Below are positions 1 through 11,321 of a stretch of 64,000 nucleotides of DNA, piece by piece. Made by a program: the position numbers and the translations under genes. The stretch comes from Phallus indusiatus. Lineage: Eukaryota > Basidiomycota > Agaricomycetes > Phallales > Phallaceae. The notes below the pieces were generated by a model. It saw nothing but the letters and a program-made list of their open reading frames with translations, did not search any database and was not told where the DNA came from. Within the stretch, counting starts at the first letter, position 1. Each line of letters opens with the position of its first letter. Location: assembly GCA_027605045.1 (NCBI GenBank), contig JAQFWX010000030.1:310001-374000 (forward strand). Direction: 5' to 3'.

Positions 1-405
1 TTTTTCATTGTCATCGGGTAATTCAAGCAAGTAAAGTAGTCGTTCCAATTGGCGGAAGACAGATTATCGGACAAAACATGTTGGCCTTCGGTAGCTGCGG
101 CAATATTCGTGGTAAATCGCACCTCCAGACTAAGAAGATATGCACATGGTGGTAAGTGACATATGTCATGGAATATTCACTCCTCCGACGATCTAAAACC
201 TCACCACAGGTGAATTCTCGGCGCGGTAGGTTTGAGGATGTATAAAAGGTGTTGATAAACTTCACCTCTCAGTCAACTCACAGCCGTCCGAGTCGTCTTC
301 ATCTCTACTGCAAAAGTCTCTCCAACATAAATAACAATCACTTGACTGCTCACAGTAAGTCAACTTCACCGTAGCAGGCTTATTCTCACCTCCTATTCTC
401 ACTAG
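1..405 (+). promoter_or_regulatory. Promoter and 5' UTR intron of the first gene
   Basis: A TATA box (TATAAAAGG) lies at 241-249, about 160 bp before the ATG at 406. A canonical intron (GTAAGT at 355, acceptor CTAG ending at 405) fits in the 5' UTR and ends exactly at the start codon. No convincing coding exon is seen in 1-354. Confidence 0.55.
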
Positions 406-804
406 ATGCCTATAACTCGTGAAGCGCTGTTGTCAACTTTTCCCGAAGATAGTGACGGGATCAAAGAGATCTCAGACGAAGAACTGGCTAATATAAACAA
501 GTTCTTGAGTGGGGATATCGAAAGCTATGCGGCCTCCAGAGGGAGCACTATAGTCATTAAAACCAACACTTCAAGCCACACCCTGGACACGACATCTCAT
601 AGTAATGCTGGCAGTGGGTATACGCTGTACTCCAGCGCCAAGGGCTACAGGTCTACGTCAATTCCAGAATTTGCACCCGGAACATCATACAGCGTAACCT
701 TATCAGGAACGACCATCAGCTTATATGTCTCGGGAACGTATTATACGTATATTTCCGATGATGGCACGGTTGCGTCGAGCAGTGCCTCGGGTACATTCAC
801 ATAG
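406..804 (+). CDS. Small protein with acidic N-terminus and Ser/Thr/Tyr/Gly-rich C-terminal half
   Basis: Single-exon ORF of 132 residues. The first 35 or so residues are acidic and predicted helical (ISDEELANINKFLSGD is the core). Residues 45-132 are very rich in Ser, Thr, Tyr and Gly, with alternating polar/aromatic beta-strand-like stretches such as SVTLSGTTISLYVSGTYYTY. There is no signal peptide, no cysteine, no CaaX box and no membrane segment. The start is supported by a TATA box and by a 5' UTR intron ending directly before the ATG. I recognise no family. The helical acidic leader followed by a low-complexity C-terminus resembles peptide precursors or small beta-sheet proteins in general shape only; that is inference. 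It stands alone, and the next 1.4 kb is empty. Confidence 0.6.
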   Translation: MPITREALLSTFPEDSDGIKEISDEELANINKFLSGDIESYAASRGSTIVIKTNTSSHTLDTTSHSNAGSGYTLYSSAKGYRSTSIPEFAPGTSYSVTLSGTTISLYVSGTYYTYISDDGTVASSSASGTFT

Positions 805-2222
805 ACGCAGATACTTTGATTTCGTGACTTGGACATTGTATATCTTGATCTTGTGTCCGTTGAATCTTGTATTGCTTCGTTTGCTCATGCTATTCAAATG
901 GCTTTTGTGATTATGTATACGCGCATATACTAAGGAGTCATTGAGTAGGGTGACCAATCGATCGATTAGGGTATTTCTTCGAGGACGAGTAGACGACGTC
1001 TGTTTAGGTGCTTTTTCTTGACAAGAAACCCTGATTTTTCAACATATCTGTTCCAGAATGTGATTACGCATCGAAGGATCAACTTGGAGCGCTTACATAA
1101 ATCGAAACATATTATGCAGCATACTTAAGGATCTGCCCCGAATTTAATGACTGTCCGTGCGCTTCGTCTATCTGATTGCTGATTGTGTACTATGTGGATT
1201 GACCGCTATGAAATGAAAGGCCCAAAATAAATGTTAGAGAGAAGAAGTTACTACTTATGCGAAGGATGGTAGGTGGAAAAGGAAATTAAATCTAAGGAGA
1301 AGAATGAGTGTGGGAGATGTCGGGGGTTCTGCTGCAGCGAAATTGAGTCGGGTGAAAGCTAATGCTGGTTCGATGTCAATTGTTTCCGTGAGGTGGATTA
1401 AGCTATGTTCTTCTGGAGGTAGTTTCTTCTTCTTCTGGAGGTGTTTTGAAGTGGGGGTGCCTTTTCATAGCATTGTTTCCATATCTGAAGTGCTCTTCTA
1501 AGTTTCCCACCCCTCAAACTCGGGAAAAAAACATGTCTTCCTCAAAAAATTCAACCGGATTATTTTTGTTTCTTATTCATGACTTCCCGCTTTTCTTCCA
1601 CAAACTGATCGATCTGATAATTCTGATTCAAAGACGCGCGTGCTACTGACCTTGGAATTGGTAAAGAATGTTTGTAATCTTCTATCTAGTTGAAAATTGC
1701 AGATTAGAAGATGAAAAACTTAACGTATTTTTTGTTAGTCACAAAATACCCAAAAGTTGAAGATGGATGACCGACCCGAAATGTTATTGCTTTTTATGGC
1801 CCCAGCTGAACATTGCAGAATCTTGATTCCTAATATCGGGCCCGGGCTAATGGGGCCGTATACCTGTCACACTGATCAAAAGCATTGTGAATTTATCGTA
1901 GTAAAGTGGTTTGTCAGAGCCTTACATCAACATTGCATTGAAGAAGTATCCAAAATGTGAGCGAAATTCGTCACAAAAACGGACACAAATAATCGTGCGA
2001 CGTGTACCGATGGGTCCCGGTCAGCGCTAATACTAGCTGTCAGCCTGCGCTTGCAGGATGCAAGGGCACGCGACGATGAGCGGATATCAAAACCGACGTA
2101 TGTATTGCAATTACGATAGAAAAGATCATATCTTAAGTAGCACATAATAAATTCCAAACAAAAACTAGCCATACAACCGAAAATATAGAATAGATGAGAA
2201 TACATAGTAAGATCGTTACAAA
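805..2222. other. Intergenic, no gene seen
   Basis: Only short, unrelated open frames on both strands. A short direct repeat of TTCTTCTGGAGGT occurs near 1408-1443. The stretch separates the small + strand gene from the 3' end of the minus-strand ubiquitin protease. Confidence 0.5.
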
Positions 2223-4878
2223 CTATGCTTGTAATCCTGTAGTCCGTGGTAGACCTGCTTCGGTGAGAAACGTTCGTGTGCTATGATGTTGATGATGGGA
2301 AGAAGAAGGAGAACGAGAAGATCCATCATTCGACGAAGTTGACGATGATGAGCCTTTTCTTCCCCTTGTTAGATCCGCCGATGATGGCGATATCAAACCT
2401 GGATGAGAACCACCATTAGGCATCTTTCTTTGCTCTAAAGGCAGCCTTAAAGGGATAGGAACATGAATGTCCCCATTTTCCAGTACTCGAGATGCAGAAG
2501 CCGAGGCTGGAGCTGAAGCTGGTGTGGAAGCCGAGACCTCGCTCAATGGAGTTGACGCGCCCGACCGTGATTTCGACCTGCCCACACGCACCCGATGAAC
2601 GACTCGCGCCTCGAAAGGCGTCAATCGTTCCGGTTTCAGAGGCGGTGAAGCCTCCTTTTTCGCAAGCACAGCGCAATTCGCAGGTGTAATTGTTTCTTCC
2701 GAGCTATGTGGCGTATTTCGACCCAACCATACCGCACTTGATAGCTTATTGCCGTTCGTCATAGACCATCCATCCGCGGACAACGACGACGAAATAGACG
2801 ATGACAGCGATGTTGAGTGCTGAGGCATCATAATTCGCTCGTAATAAAGCATGTACGCCCCGGAGTGTTCAGCGAGAACCCGCTCAATGCCTACTTCATC
2901 GACCGTCTCATCGCTGCTCCGAAGCCACACCGAAGGCTGAGCGAGATCATCTTGCTGCTGCTGCTGATGTTGTGAAGAAGCATCATTGACATTTGTATTC
3001 AAACAAATATCACATGCACAGCCCCGGGCACATTTCAACCGGGGCGGATCCCATCTGTGTTCATCTAGTGGTGGTTTGGGTTTCCGCCGGTAAGCAACGT
3101 AATGTCCAAATGAATGGGTTCCGTAATGACATACAACTGCGGTCAGACGATATAGAACCGCAGGAGAAGGAGGAGGTAGTGAATGAAGGGGGCTGACAGA
3201 AAGTGCGCGAGGTGATGAAGGTGAAGACCCAGGAGATGGTGTCGAGATGGGTGCGGAGGGTAGCGTGGATAGTTCTCCAGATGTCGTAAAGGGTGTTAAA
3301 TCAAGATATTCGGGATAAAATACACGACACGTGTTCTTGACACCTGATCCTCCATACTGAATGGAACGACTGAGGTGCAAAGCCAACACAGGGGGTGGCT
3401 GAAAAGAAAGGAGATAAAAACCAACGACCCAGTGGGTTCGTTAACAAAAAGAAAGCTTACACGAGCTATCATAGACTGTCTCGTCGAACAACGACTAAAC
3501 ACTTTCTCCATCTTCACACCTTTTAAGTCTTCCTCTATTCTTCCCTCGTCTAGTGCGGCTTTCACTCGAGCCTCTAGCTTTCGTGCTTCCCTCGCTCGTT
3601 TCTTTTTTGAAGAACTCGCACCACCATCGGCTACAGAATCCTTCACTTTGTCCGCTTCAGCCAGCAACCGTCGATGGGTAGCTATCATGGAACATTTCCG
3701 GCATATGCAGTCATCGAGGAGCTCCAAGCGAGTATAATCGGACAGACAATCCTCTAACCGACAGCTAGGCTGAGAAACTATCAGAAAGAGCTGAAAACGA
3801 ACAAAAATCAGATGCCATATACCAATCTGGGAACGACAAGCTGCCAGTTGTCGAAAGCAAAGTGCATAACAGCTTCCGTATAACCACACTCTACACAACT
3901 TCTCCTGTTCGCCGTCAACCCGTCAAAAACTTTGTTCTTGAGAAACCCAGGTATCTCAGGAACACTATCAGTAGAACGTCCATTCAAAGCTCCAAAGCCC
4001 AGGTCGCGCGTGGCTTCTTCTTCAACAGCTCTGTCCTCGTTTTTGATAGTCTCAGACAGGAGCTGGAAGAACTCCTGTGAATCTTGATGCTCGCGGGAAT
4101 AGAAAAGAGCATTACGTGTTGATTTATCATTAGACGTTGAAAATGCATTGATCAGTCCATCGGGACGGAGTGGACGGGTATTTGGAGAGGGCGTGTTTAG
4201 GTCTGATGTAAGTAGTAGTGGACGGTTGAACCGCTGCGTAAGACGAAAAGGATAAAAGACATACCAATAAGGATTTCGCGCAAAGCATCAATAACGGGCG
4301 TAGGGACGTCACATTGCTCCGCTCGTGAATGAATTGCTTCAATATATGGTTGCAAGTACGTCAGTGACGCCATGGCCTACATACTCAAACATTTAAGGTT
4401 TACGAACGGAACAAAAGCTATACAGAAGAACAACAAACCTGCAATGTAGAGTTCATGAAACAGTATGTCCCCGAAATGTTGACAATTCCGGGATACCGCA
4501 ATGATTCATCAGAAGCTACAAAAAGGATTTTTTGTTGTAAACAAAAAGACAGCTCTCAGATAAACCAGTATAAGGAAGATGGTTACATTCAGTATCCGGG
4601 AGCTTATGGGAATCGGATCTCCGCATTTTCTTCTTAGATGGTTTATGGTTCGGTTTTGGAGAAAGCGTTTCATAACCATGAATCCAATTCCACGCAAATC
4701 CTAGCCCGATGTTCTCGAGAACCATCGTGGTGATCCACAAAATCCAGGAGAAAGTTTTCGGTCGGTTAAAAACAGCGAGGGTAATTACGGGTGATATTAA
4801 GAATATCACCAAGATGGGAAGAAATTGCTCCCAAAGAACACTGTCCAGGACGCCACGCACGTCGATGCCAGAAGGCAT
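2223..4878 (-). CDS. Membrane-anchored ubiquitin-specific protease (Ubp1/USP30-like)
   Basis: Peptidase C19 deubiquitinase that cleaves ubiquitin from proteins. Exon 1 (4878-4566) encodes an N-terminal region with two hydrophobic segments (LPILVIFLISPVITLAVF and a second Trp/Ile-rich one), as in yeast Ubp1 and USP30, which are membrane-anchored. Exon 2 (4515-4439) carries the catalytic Cys box SGTYCFMNSTLQ. Later exons give a zinc ribbon (RRSCVECGYTE near 3890, CICRKC near 3715) and the last exon the His box CHYGTHSFGHYVAYRR (about 3130-3080) and YMLYYERI (about 2850), so the triad is complete. A long Ser/Pro/Arg-rich segment splits and follows the His box. Introns checked: 4565-4516 and 4438-4377, both GT-AG and in frame. 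The ATG at 4878 precedes the hydrophobic anchor. The gene looks intact. ER or mitochondrial outer membrane location is inferred from the family. Confidence 0.85.
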
Positions 4879-5377
4879 TAAAAACAGGACGGGCGGTGTC
4901 TTTTGTCTTACGTAAGAAAATTCGGCCGTAGGCTAGTCCGGCGAATTAGATTTCGACGCCTTTGTACTATGGTTTGCGCACACTCGCGCACGGAGTATTA
5001 TTGTTAGGTGCACAATTGTTTTTTGGGTTTGGATTTTAGATATGAAAAAAAATAAGAAAACCCTCACAGAAGGAAACGATGAAATACAGGTAATTGGTAG
5101 GTATATGAACAGTTCAAAATAGTATATCTTTTTGATAAAGTTTTACAACAGCGAATGAAGAGAAAGGGATGTCCTCTTTTCGCTTCCTCTAATAACAATA
5201 TTCCGTCAATGTTCTGGGAATGATGTATGAACGGGTGCGTGTGATATCCGATGTGATCCTCCAGACGAGTTGTGAAGGATTGAAGGATTGGACGGTGTGT
5301 TGTTATCTACCAGTATACTGTTCGTTCAATGGTGGTTTTCCGGGTTGGAGGAGGCAGGGCGTATTGTACTCGACGAA
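4879..5377. other. Intergenic, no gene seen
   Basis: Presumed promoter of the ubiquitin protease (minus) and 3' region of the small secreted protein (minus). Nothing further recognised. Confidence 0.4.
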
Positions 5378-5727
5378 TTAGCCTAACAGTCGGATACCTG
5401 CAGAAAGAGAATATTCGTATGAGAAAGGACGAGGCATATTTATAAAGCGTCGACAGTACCATGCTTGGTAGATCCGACCGGGATCAATCTCAACCTCGAC
5501 AACCTTACGACCCTAAACAAGGACGGAAATATGCTTAAAATCGAGGATTGTTTCAGAAACAATGAACTGCATACTGTTGGATACTCGGTACGAGAGCCTA
5601 CGACAACGCCTTCACGGTAACCATATGCACTGTGGGTGAAGCTAACATAGTCTCCGACCTGCGATTCGGACGGGTAATGAGCAAACACAACGCAGAGCAC
5701 GCAAGCGGCTAGATAGCAAGCAAACAT
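5378..5727 (-). CDS. Small secreted protein (two exons)
   Basis: Exon 1 (5727-5575) begins with a strong signal peptide (MFACYLAACVLCVVFAHYPS) followed by VGDYVSFTHSAYGYREGVVV. A GT-AG intron (5574-5513) restores a longer frame into exon 2 (5512-5378), which encodes GRKVVEVEIDPGRIYQAWY and a short tail. The mature protein is about 75 residues and has one cysteine. The VGDYVSF...GVVVGS pattern looks like a small SH3/Tudor-like beta barrel, but I cannot name the family. Without splicing the frame closes after a less plausible basic tail, so the intron is preferred. Likely secreted; function unknown. Confidence 0.55.
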
Positions 5728-6307
5728 ACCAAGATTTCATCAGACATGTTTGATTGCTGTGGTAGCTGTTATTTCCCGGAAAAAATAAGGAAAATGGACT
5801 GAGGTTGGAGGGTAGAGGGCTGAGAGACGACTGGATGAAGGGCGGGTGACAAGATGAAAGGGAAACGGCGTGCTTTTATAGATGAGAAACACGTTGCCTG
5901 TGCAAGGCTTCCTAATGTATTGTATATACATACATCCTGGGAACAATAAATTAGATTATATTTATGTTCATGAGAAGCGAGCCTCGTTGTCCTTTTTGTC
6001 CGTCTGGTTGCCTGAAAGCGCCTCGCATGTCAATGGAGTTTCAAAGATGACAGTCCTGCTATTGTTCATTGACAAGAGCATTGTTGAAAAGCTTTTTCAT
6101 TCGGACTGTGTTGAGATATTTTGCTTTTCATCTCTTTTCCGAGAATGTGAAAACGTCCAGGTTTTTCAGGGATATTTGATAGATAGGGAAGAAAGGCTTT
6201 GAAATATCTCGGCGCCGACCTTCATTCCCACACGTGGCGTTCACGCGCACGGTCATCCTTACCCTCTACTTCAAAGCCAAAAAATCGTGTATTTTTTCTA
6301 CATAAAC
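5728..6307. other. Intergenic, no gene seen
   Basis: Upstream region of the small secreted protein and downstream region of the DnaJC28-family gene. A + strand open frame at 5882-6202 has no recognisable content. Confidence 0.35.
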
Positions 6308-8009
6308 CTACCCATTAACAAGGGATATCAATCTTGACCACATGCTCCGCCAGCTATTAAACATGCTTTTAAATGGCGTGATGCGTCCACTCTGATCACG
6401 CAGACCACCACCCTCGATCATCATACCTTGTCGGTCATCTTCTTCCTCGCTGAAGCCTCGCGGCTGCAAATCGACTTTACTAAATTGACCACCGCTCGCT
6501 CTACGTTTGATTTCTTCCAAAATTTCTTCCTTGCATTCTTCGTACATCCTCTCTAATTCGACCCGTCTATTGAGCGGCGTTTTCCGAACAGCGTATGGTG
6601 CGACCCCATTGTACTTTCTTACCAGTGAATTAATTTCTGCTAAAAATTGATCATGATATCCTTGTTCTCTTTTCTCCCATTCGTGGTCTCGCAGTCGGGT
6701 GATGTCCATTAATGTGATACTGGAAAGGAAGGCTGGGTGATTGGTTATTGTCAGAGTTCGGATAGCTCTCCGAATCCATGTCGATCTGAGGGTATTGCGG
6801 AAGGTGGTTATAGAACTCTCAAGTTCTACAAAAAGAAGGATCAGTTAATTGTCAAAAACCGCCAATAGAAGAATAGAATATAGTATAGAACTATAACCCT
6901 CCAGTTGACGCAGCTTGGATGAAACATACCACCGTCGTACCGGAATGCGTCGTCATAGTTCTAGAAATACGTACACCAAAATGAATACGCGTAGTCGCGC
7001 TTACCATTTTGAAACTCTACCCATGGGGGTGCAGCCCCCTGTCTTTGCACTATCCGGTTCATTAAAAACTCTTCCCTTGGAATAAACGGATTACTCTCTT
7101 CATTAGCTCTTACTATCGGCTTTCCTCGACCTTTTATACTTTGAAAGAGACCTTCATTTCTAGCGCGCTACATAAAAGACATGAGATTCTATTTCAAATA
7201 GAGGGAAATAAGGCTAAGTCGAGTGTCTGACGTACTTCAATTCTTTCTTCGACAAGACCGCTCCACCCTTTTAATGAAACCGGATTAGCATGAGCTGAGC
7301 TACTCTTGCCTATTCTATAATCCAAGCTTTTTTCTTTTGCACTTGTCAGCCGTCCAGCCAACATCGTCTTCTTCTTGCGATCGCGCTCTATCATCTTTCT
7401 GCGGGTATCGTCGGTGCTGATTGATGAAGCATCCTTGGTACGGCTCGTTCCTGCTGAAAGAGGAGGCAAACGCATGTATTTTACAGATGCAACATTCGAA
7501 GGTGGCCGGAAAGTAGTTAGCCATGGCTTATGAGTGTCGCCGGAAGCAGACGGCTGCGACAAAGGCTTAGCATACGTGCTAGAGCCCGATGATGGTGGAA
7601 TGCTTTCTGATGCAAATGATGACGTGATAAGGTGAGCATTCGGTTTAAGATCCTCCTTGATCTTTTCTTCGGCCGTCCTTATAGATTCGTTTCTCAGAGG
7701 TTTGTATTTATCCACAAGCATGCGCAACACGGCATCTTGAATAGACTCGTCACCCGTCCAATTGGGATGCTCTTGTGCAGCATTGGCGGCGGCATTAGCA
7801 ATACGAGAATTAGACGACGAGGCACCGCCGCTTAGGTTCGTCATCCTCTGCCCCTCCTCCTCTAGCTTTTCTTGCTCAGCAGCTTCCCAAAGGAAGTCGC
7901 TTGCTCGCCGAGATGAACTGTGATTGGTAACGTTTCCATTTTTGTCACCGTGCGCCGCGTTCTTTACCAAGCGAGTCGTTGAGATCCAGCGTATTTGTCT
8001 TGCATGCAT
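6308..8009 (-). CDS. Mitochondrial DnaJC28-like (DUF1992) protein
   Basis: The family is defined by the DUF1992 region of DnaJ homologue C28; its biochemical role is unclear, and several members are mitochondrial. The N-terminus (MHARQIRWISTTRLVKNA) is basic and Ser/Thr-rich, a good presequence. Exon 1 (8009-7236) includes NWTGDESIQDAVLRMLVDKY, a long low-complexity linker and WSGLVEERIE. Exon 2 (7167-7005) gives ARNEGLFQSIKGRGKP, PFIPREEFLMNRIVQRQG and PPWVEFQN. Exon 3 (6825-6308) gives ELESSITTFRNTLR and INSLVRKYNGVAPYAVRK. The 179-bp intron between exons 2 and 3 joins in frame. Inside it, 6960-6930 is a 31-nt stretch with its own good splice sites whose inclusion would introduce a stop. 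No J domain is present. The gene looks intact. Confidence 0.8.
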
Positions 8010-11000
8010 CGGATTGAGGGAGAACAGTTTGAACGAATGATGTTGGATATCGGCAAGAAAGTCTTACTCAAGTACTTTGCACAAGGAAGGCGTGAGAAGT
8101 CTAAGCAAGCCGCTCATGCCGGTACTCGCAAGCCGACCGGCGGAACGGAGTCCGACATGTCCGACGCTGCGAGATCCAATGACGAACAGCCCCGGCAATA
8201 GCTCTGCCAGACCGCAAACGCTTGTGATTTTCTCTCCTATAAATCAACACAATTATCATTGTGTATTTTCTTTTTCTCTGGAGATCATACCTTTTGCTCA
8301 AACCATCAGTGCATGGTCCGTCCCAAGTACGCCACACATACGCATTTGCGTAATCTCGGTGGCAAATTCGATTATAACCCATCCACCATCGCCCACTTCC
8401 GCCGCCACCTTGGTCGTGTCAGACTACGACGTATCCTCTCGACGTCTCCCATTGTATGGTATATCTTCGGCATTGGGACAGCTTGTGTCATTGGGTTCTG
8501 TCCCACGGTTGATAGCTACAAAAAGGAGGAGGATTTCATGCGGGGTCGGAAGTCGTTGCACCATTGCTTAACACTTCCCATAGCGCGAAAAGCCTTTGCG
8601 AAGAGGTATGTATCTCGATCAAAGACTCTAGTGTGATGTTTTAACATTCAATCGATGTGCTAGGACTACCCCATCGAGTTTTGCCTGAATACCCGGTGGT
8701 TCGAATATGCTCACGGACATCATCATTCCAATCTCCATTTTTACCCGTCTCATTATTCCGGTTACCTTGTAGTCCTAATGTATCCATACGTTGCATAATT
8801 ATATATCATTAAAGTATCCACTCTCATCCAACGTACCAGCAAACATCGGTATTGCACTTCAGCCTTGGCAACACGGCATAGGAATCAATTACCCCATTAA
8901 TCAGAGTCGGGCCAGCACCCGACAATTTCACATACACTTCGATAATCCAGCCTTTCAAAACAGAAAAATGAGCCTACAATCGTATTGCTTCTGGATCTAC
9001 ATATTACTTACCTAGGATCCCGGACCTTCCAATGCCAACGCAACAAAAAAGCATTTTATTGCAAAAAAAAACTTTTTTCCAAAAGAGCCTTAGAGTCCCT
9101 GGCTAGTGATTGCCCCGGGCCTCAATTACGACACGCTTCGGCATTGTTCAGAACCTTGTGAATGAAGCGCGTGCGATTGGTTTCGCTCATGTTACAACTT
9201 CGTTCAAAATGACTTGTTAAATGATGAGCACATGGTAGGTTTTTTCATTTGTCACATTTCTCTCATCAACTAAGATGGATGATTTAAAATGAGTCCGCCT
9301 GTCAGAGGAGATATTTATTGTGGATTCAAACATTTACTCGAAAGGTTGGTCGTGCCAGGTGGACGTGTTAGTGGAACAGATGGCAGCTGCAGCAACTTTC
9401 GTATATTCTAACATGTCTATAATGTTAATTACCCAAAATAAATATACAAATAGGACGTCTAAGCCCAATTTGAAATTAGTTTTTTCAGTCTAGAACTGTT
9501 ATCTATACTCTTTTATCAGGATAAGAAGTTGGAAGAGAAAACCATTTCAAAGATGAGGAACAATCATCTCATCTCCAGCATGCTAATCCACGAGCGCTTG
9601 ATCAATCGAATTCCCCGAAGTCCAAATGAGTTGCTATATGACGGACTGTTAATAGTATACCTTAATACAACGGCTGTTTGCTCACCTTAACATACCACGT
9701 GCAGCAGTCGCAGTAGCTGGTCAGCACATATACACTGAAAACCAAAAACCAAAAGCTTAGGTATTAGAAGACAAGAGTCAGCGTGCCCTTGCACCCCGGA
9801 TGATTTTCATTTTCGGTGCGAACAATGTTTGGTGCCCGATTGATTATCACGATGCATGATCAGCTGTCATTTATCCTAGCAGTCAAATGCTAGTCCATCA
9901 TCGTGTATCCCCCAATAAGACGTGGGCTATCTTTTCATCAGTGGTTGTCAGCATCTTAAAACACTAAGATGCGTCTCAGCAACACTGGTGGAGCAGCTCA
10001 GCGAACATATAGGGTTCTACTTTGAGGACTACTTTGAGAAACAAATTCTGTTGCAATCAGAAAGGTTCGTATCAACTGGGTTAATCAATGCGATTCAGTA
10101 ACGTACTAATTCGCTGGAAAAACGACATCTTCTCTTTGCCGCCGAGCAGAACGTGGGTAGCCCATTGTACCGTAAACTGAATGCTTCACAAGTCAACCTT
10201 GAAGTATATCGCCATCTACTTCTAGGACTCCTGAGGAACCTTCTTTCCTCTACTTGTCCCAAAGTAGCTGAGAAGCCCTGAGATAAACATTGCCTCGAAT
10301 ACTTCGGCGAAGCAGCCATAAAGGATATCTGAACCTTTTGTTTAGCGATTGTCATCGGTGTTAGAGTTTTAAGCTTTAAGTTCGAGTCCTTGTTGCTAGT
10401 GGGAGGACAACTGTCGGTTCTGAGCACTGCGCATGCCGAAGCGTGCCGCTGATAAATCAAGCTGATCGCAGTTTCGAAGACTTTGCCCCAACTTTGCCCA
10501 CATCATCGTTAAACTTCTACTCCGGTTCTTCGTTGAGGCCAACTCCTTTTTTAAGCAAGAGAATAACACCACTGTGTCCTTTTTGGAATCTGACTGTTCT
10601 TTTTTTTTTTTGATAAATTAATATGAGTAAGTGACATCTGTTTGGATATTTGTTTCGTGGCCTTGTCATCAGTATTCCTTACGTTATTCAAACACAGAAA
10701 TTGAAACATTTTACTTTCGCATTTATCATAAGGACAGTCTCGAATCAGAACACATCCGGAGAAAAAGTCGAAGATGTAGTGGATGATGATACGGTGACAT
10801 TCAGAGTCCCAGACTTTAGGCTGTTCATGGTCATGGTCATCTCAGTTGAGACAACTTCTCCATTTCAGTCGAGGCACAGTTGGAAAATCGTACACCCACG
10901 GGCAAAAGGTGTCATCCACCCTATTGATGGGCATTCTAATGAGTCATAGTGTTTATTTGGGTGTATTTAAATCCTTCTTTAGTGCCCTTAGCTGAGATCA

Positions 11001-11236
11001 GCGATCTGGGTTACAGGCTATTTGGAGCTTACTGGGAACTCCAAGGTCAGGTTAGACTATCGTCTACATATCCTTACTTAATCGCAATCTTTGTTATACT
11101 CGGAGCAGAAGGCCCACAAACGTGACGATATGATATTCCTTATATGAAATTCAATTCAAATTACCTCCAGTCTACATCACTGTGCCCAAATGTCACCGGT
11201 TCCCTGTGTCTCCACTTTCCATAAACGGAATGCTTT
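8010..11236. other. Gene-poor stretch with weak, unresolved open frames
   Basis: Two overlapping + strand frames at 8077-8571 and 8259-8636 have no recognised domain; the second has one hydrophobic segment (IVWYIFGIGTACVIGF). A minus frame at 10095-10460 is Arg/Ser-rich and unconvincing. The rest is AT-rich with many stops on both strands. No RNA gene or transposase was recognised. Confidence 0.4.
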
Positions 11237-11241
11237 GTACG

Positions 11242-11250
11242 TATATAATA
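11242..11250 (+). promoter_or_regulatory. TATA-like box of FAD oxidase copy 1
   Basis: TATATAATA lies 72-80 bp before the ATG at 11322 in a short AT-rich leader. Inference from position and sequence only. Confidence 0.45.
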
Positions 11251-11321
11251 AAGGAAGGAATGTACTTGTCTTAAGAGTCTCGTCTTACTCCTTTATTACA
11301 AACTCAGGTCTTCCTTTTTAA

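Noticed and set aside
3375..3737. 120-codon + strand frame
   Set aside because: Lies opposite conserved exons of the ubiquitin protease.
10095..10460. 121-codon minus frame
   Set aside because: Unusual composition, no domain, no plausible splice partners.
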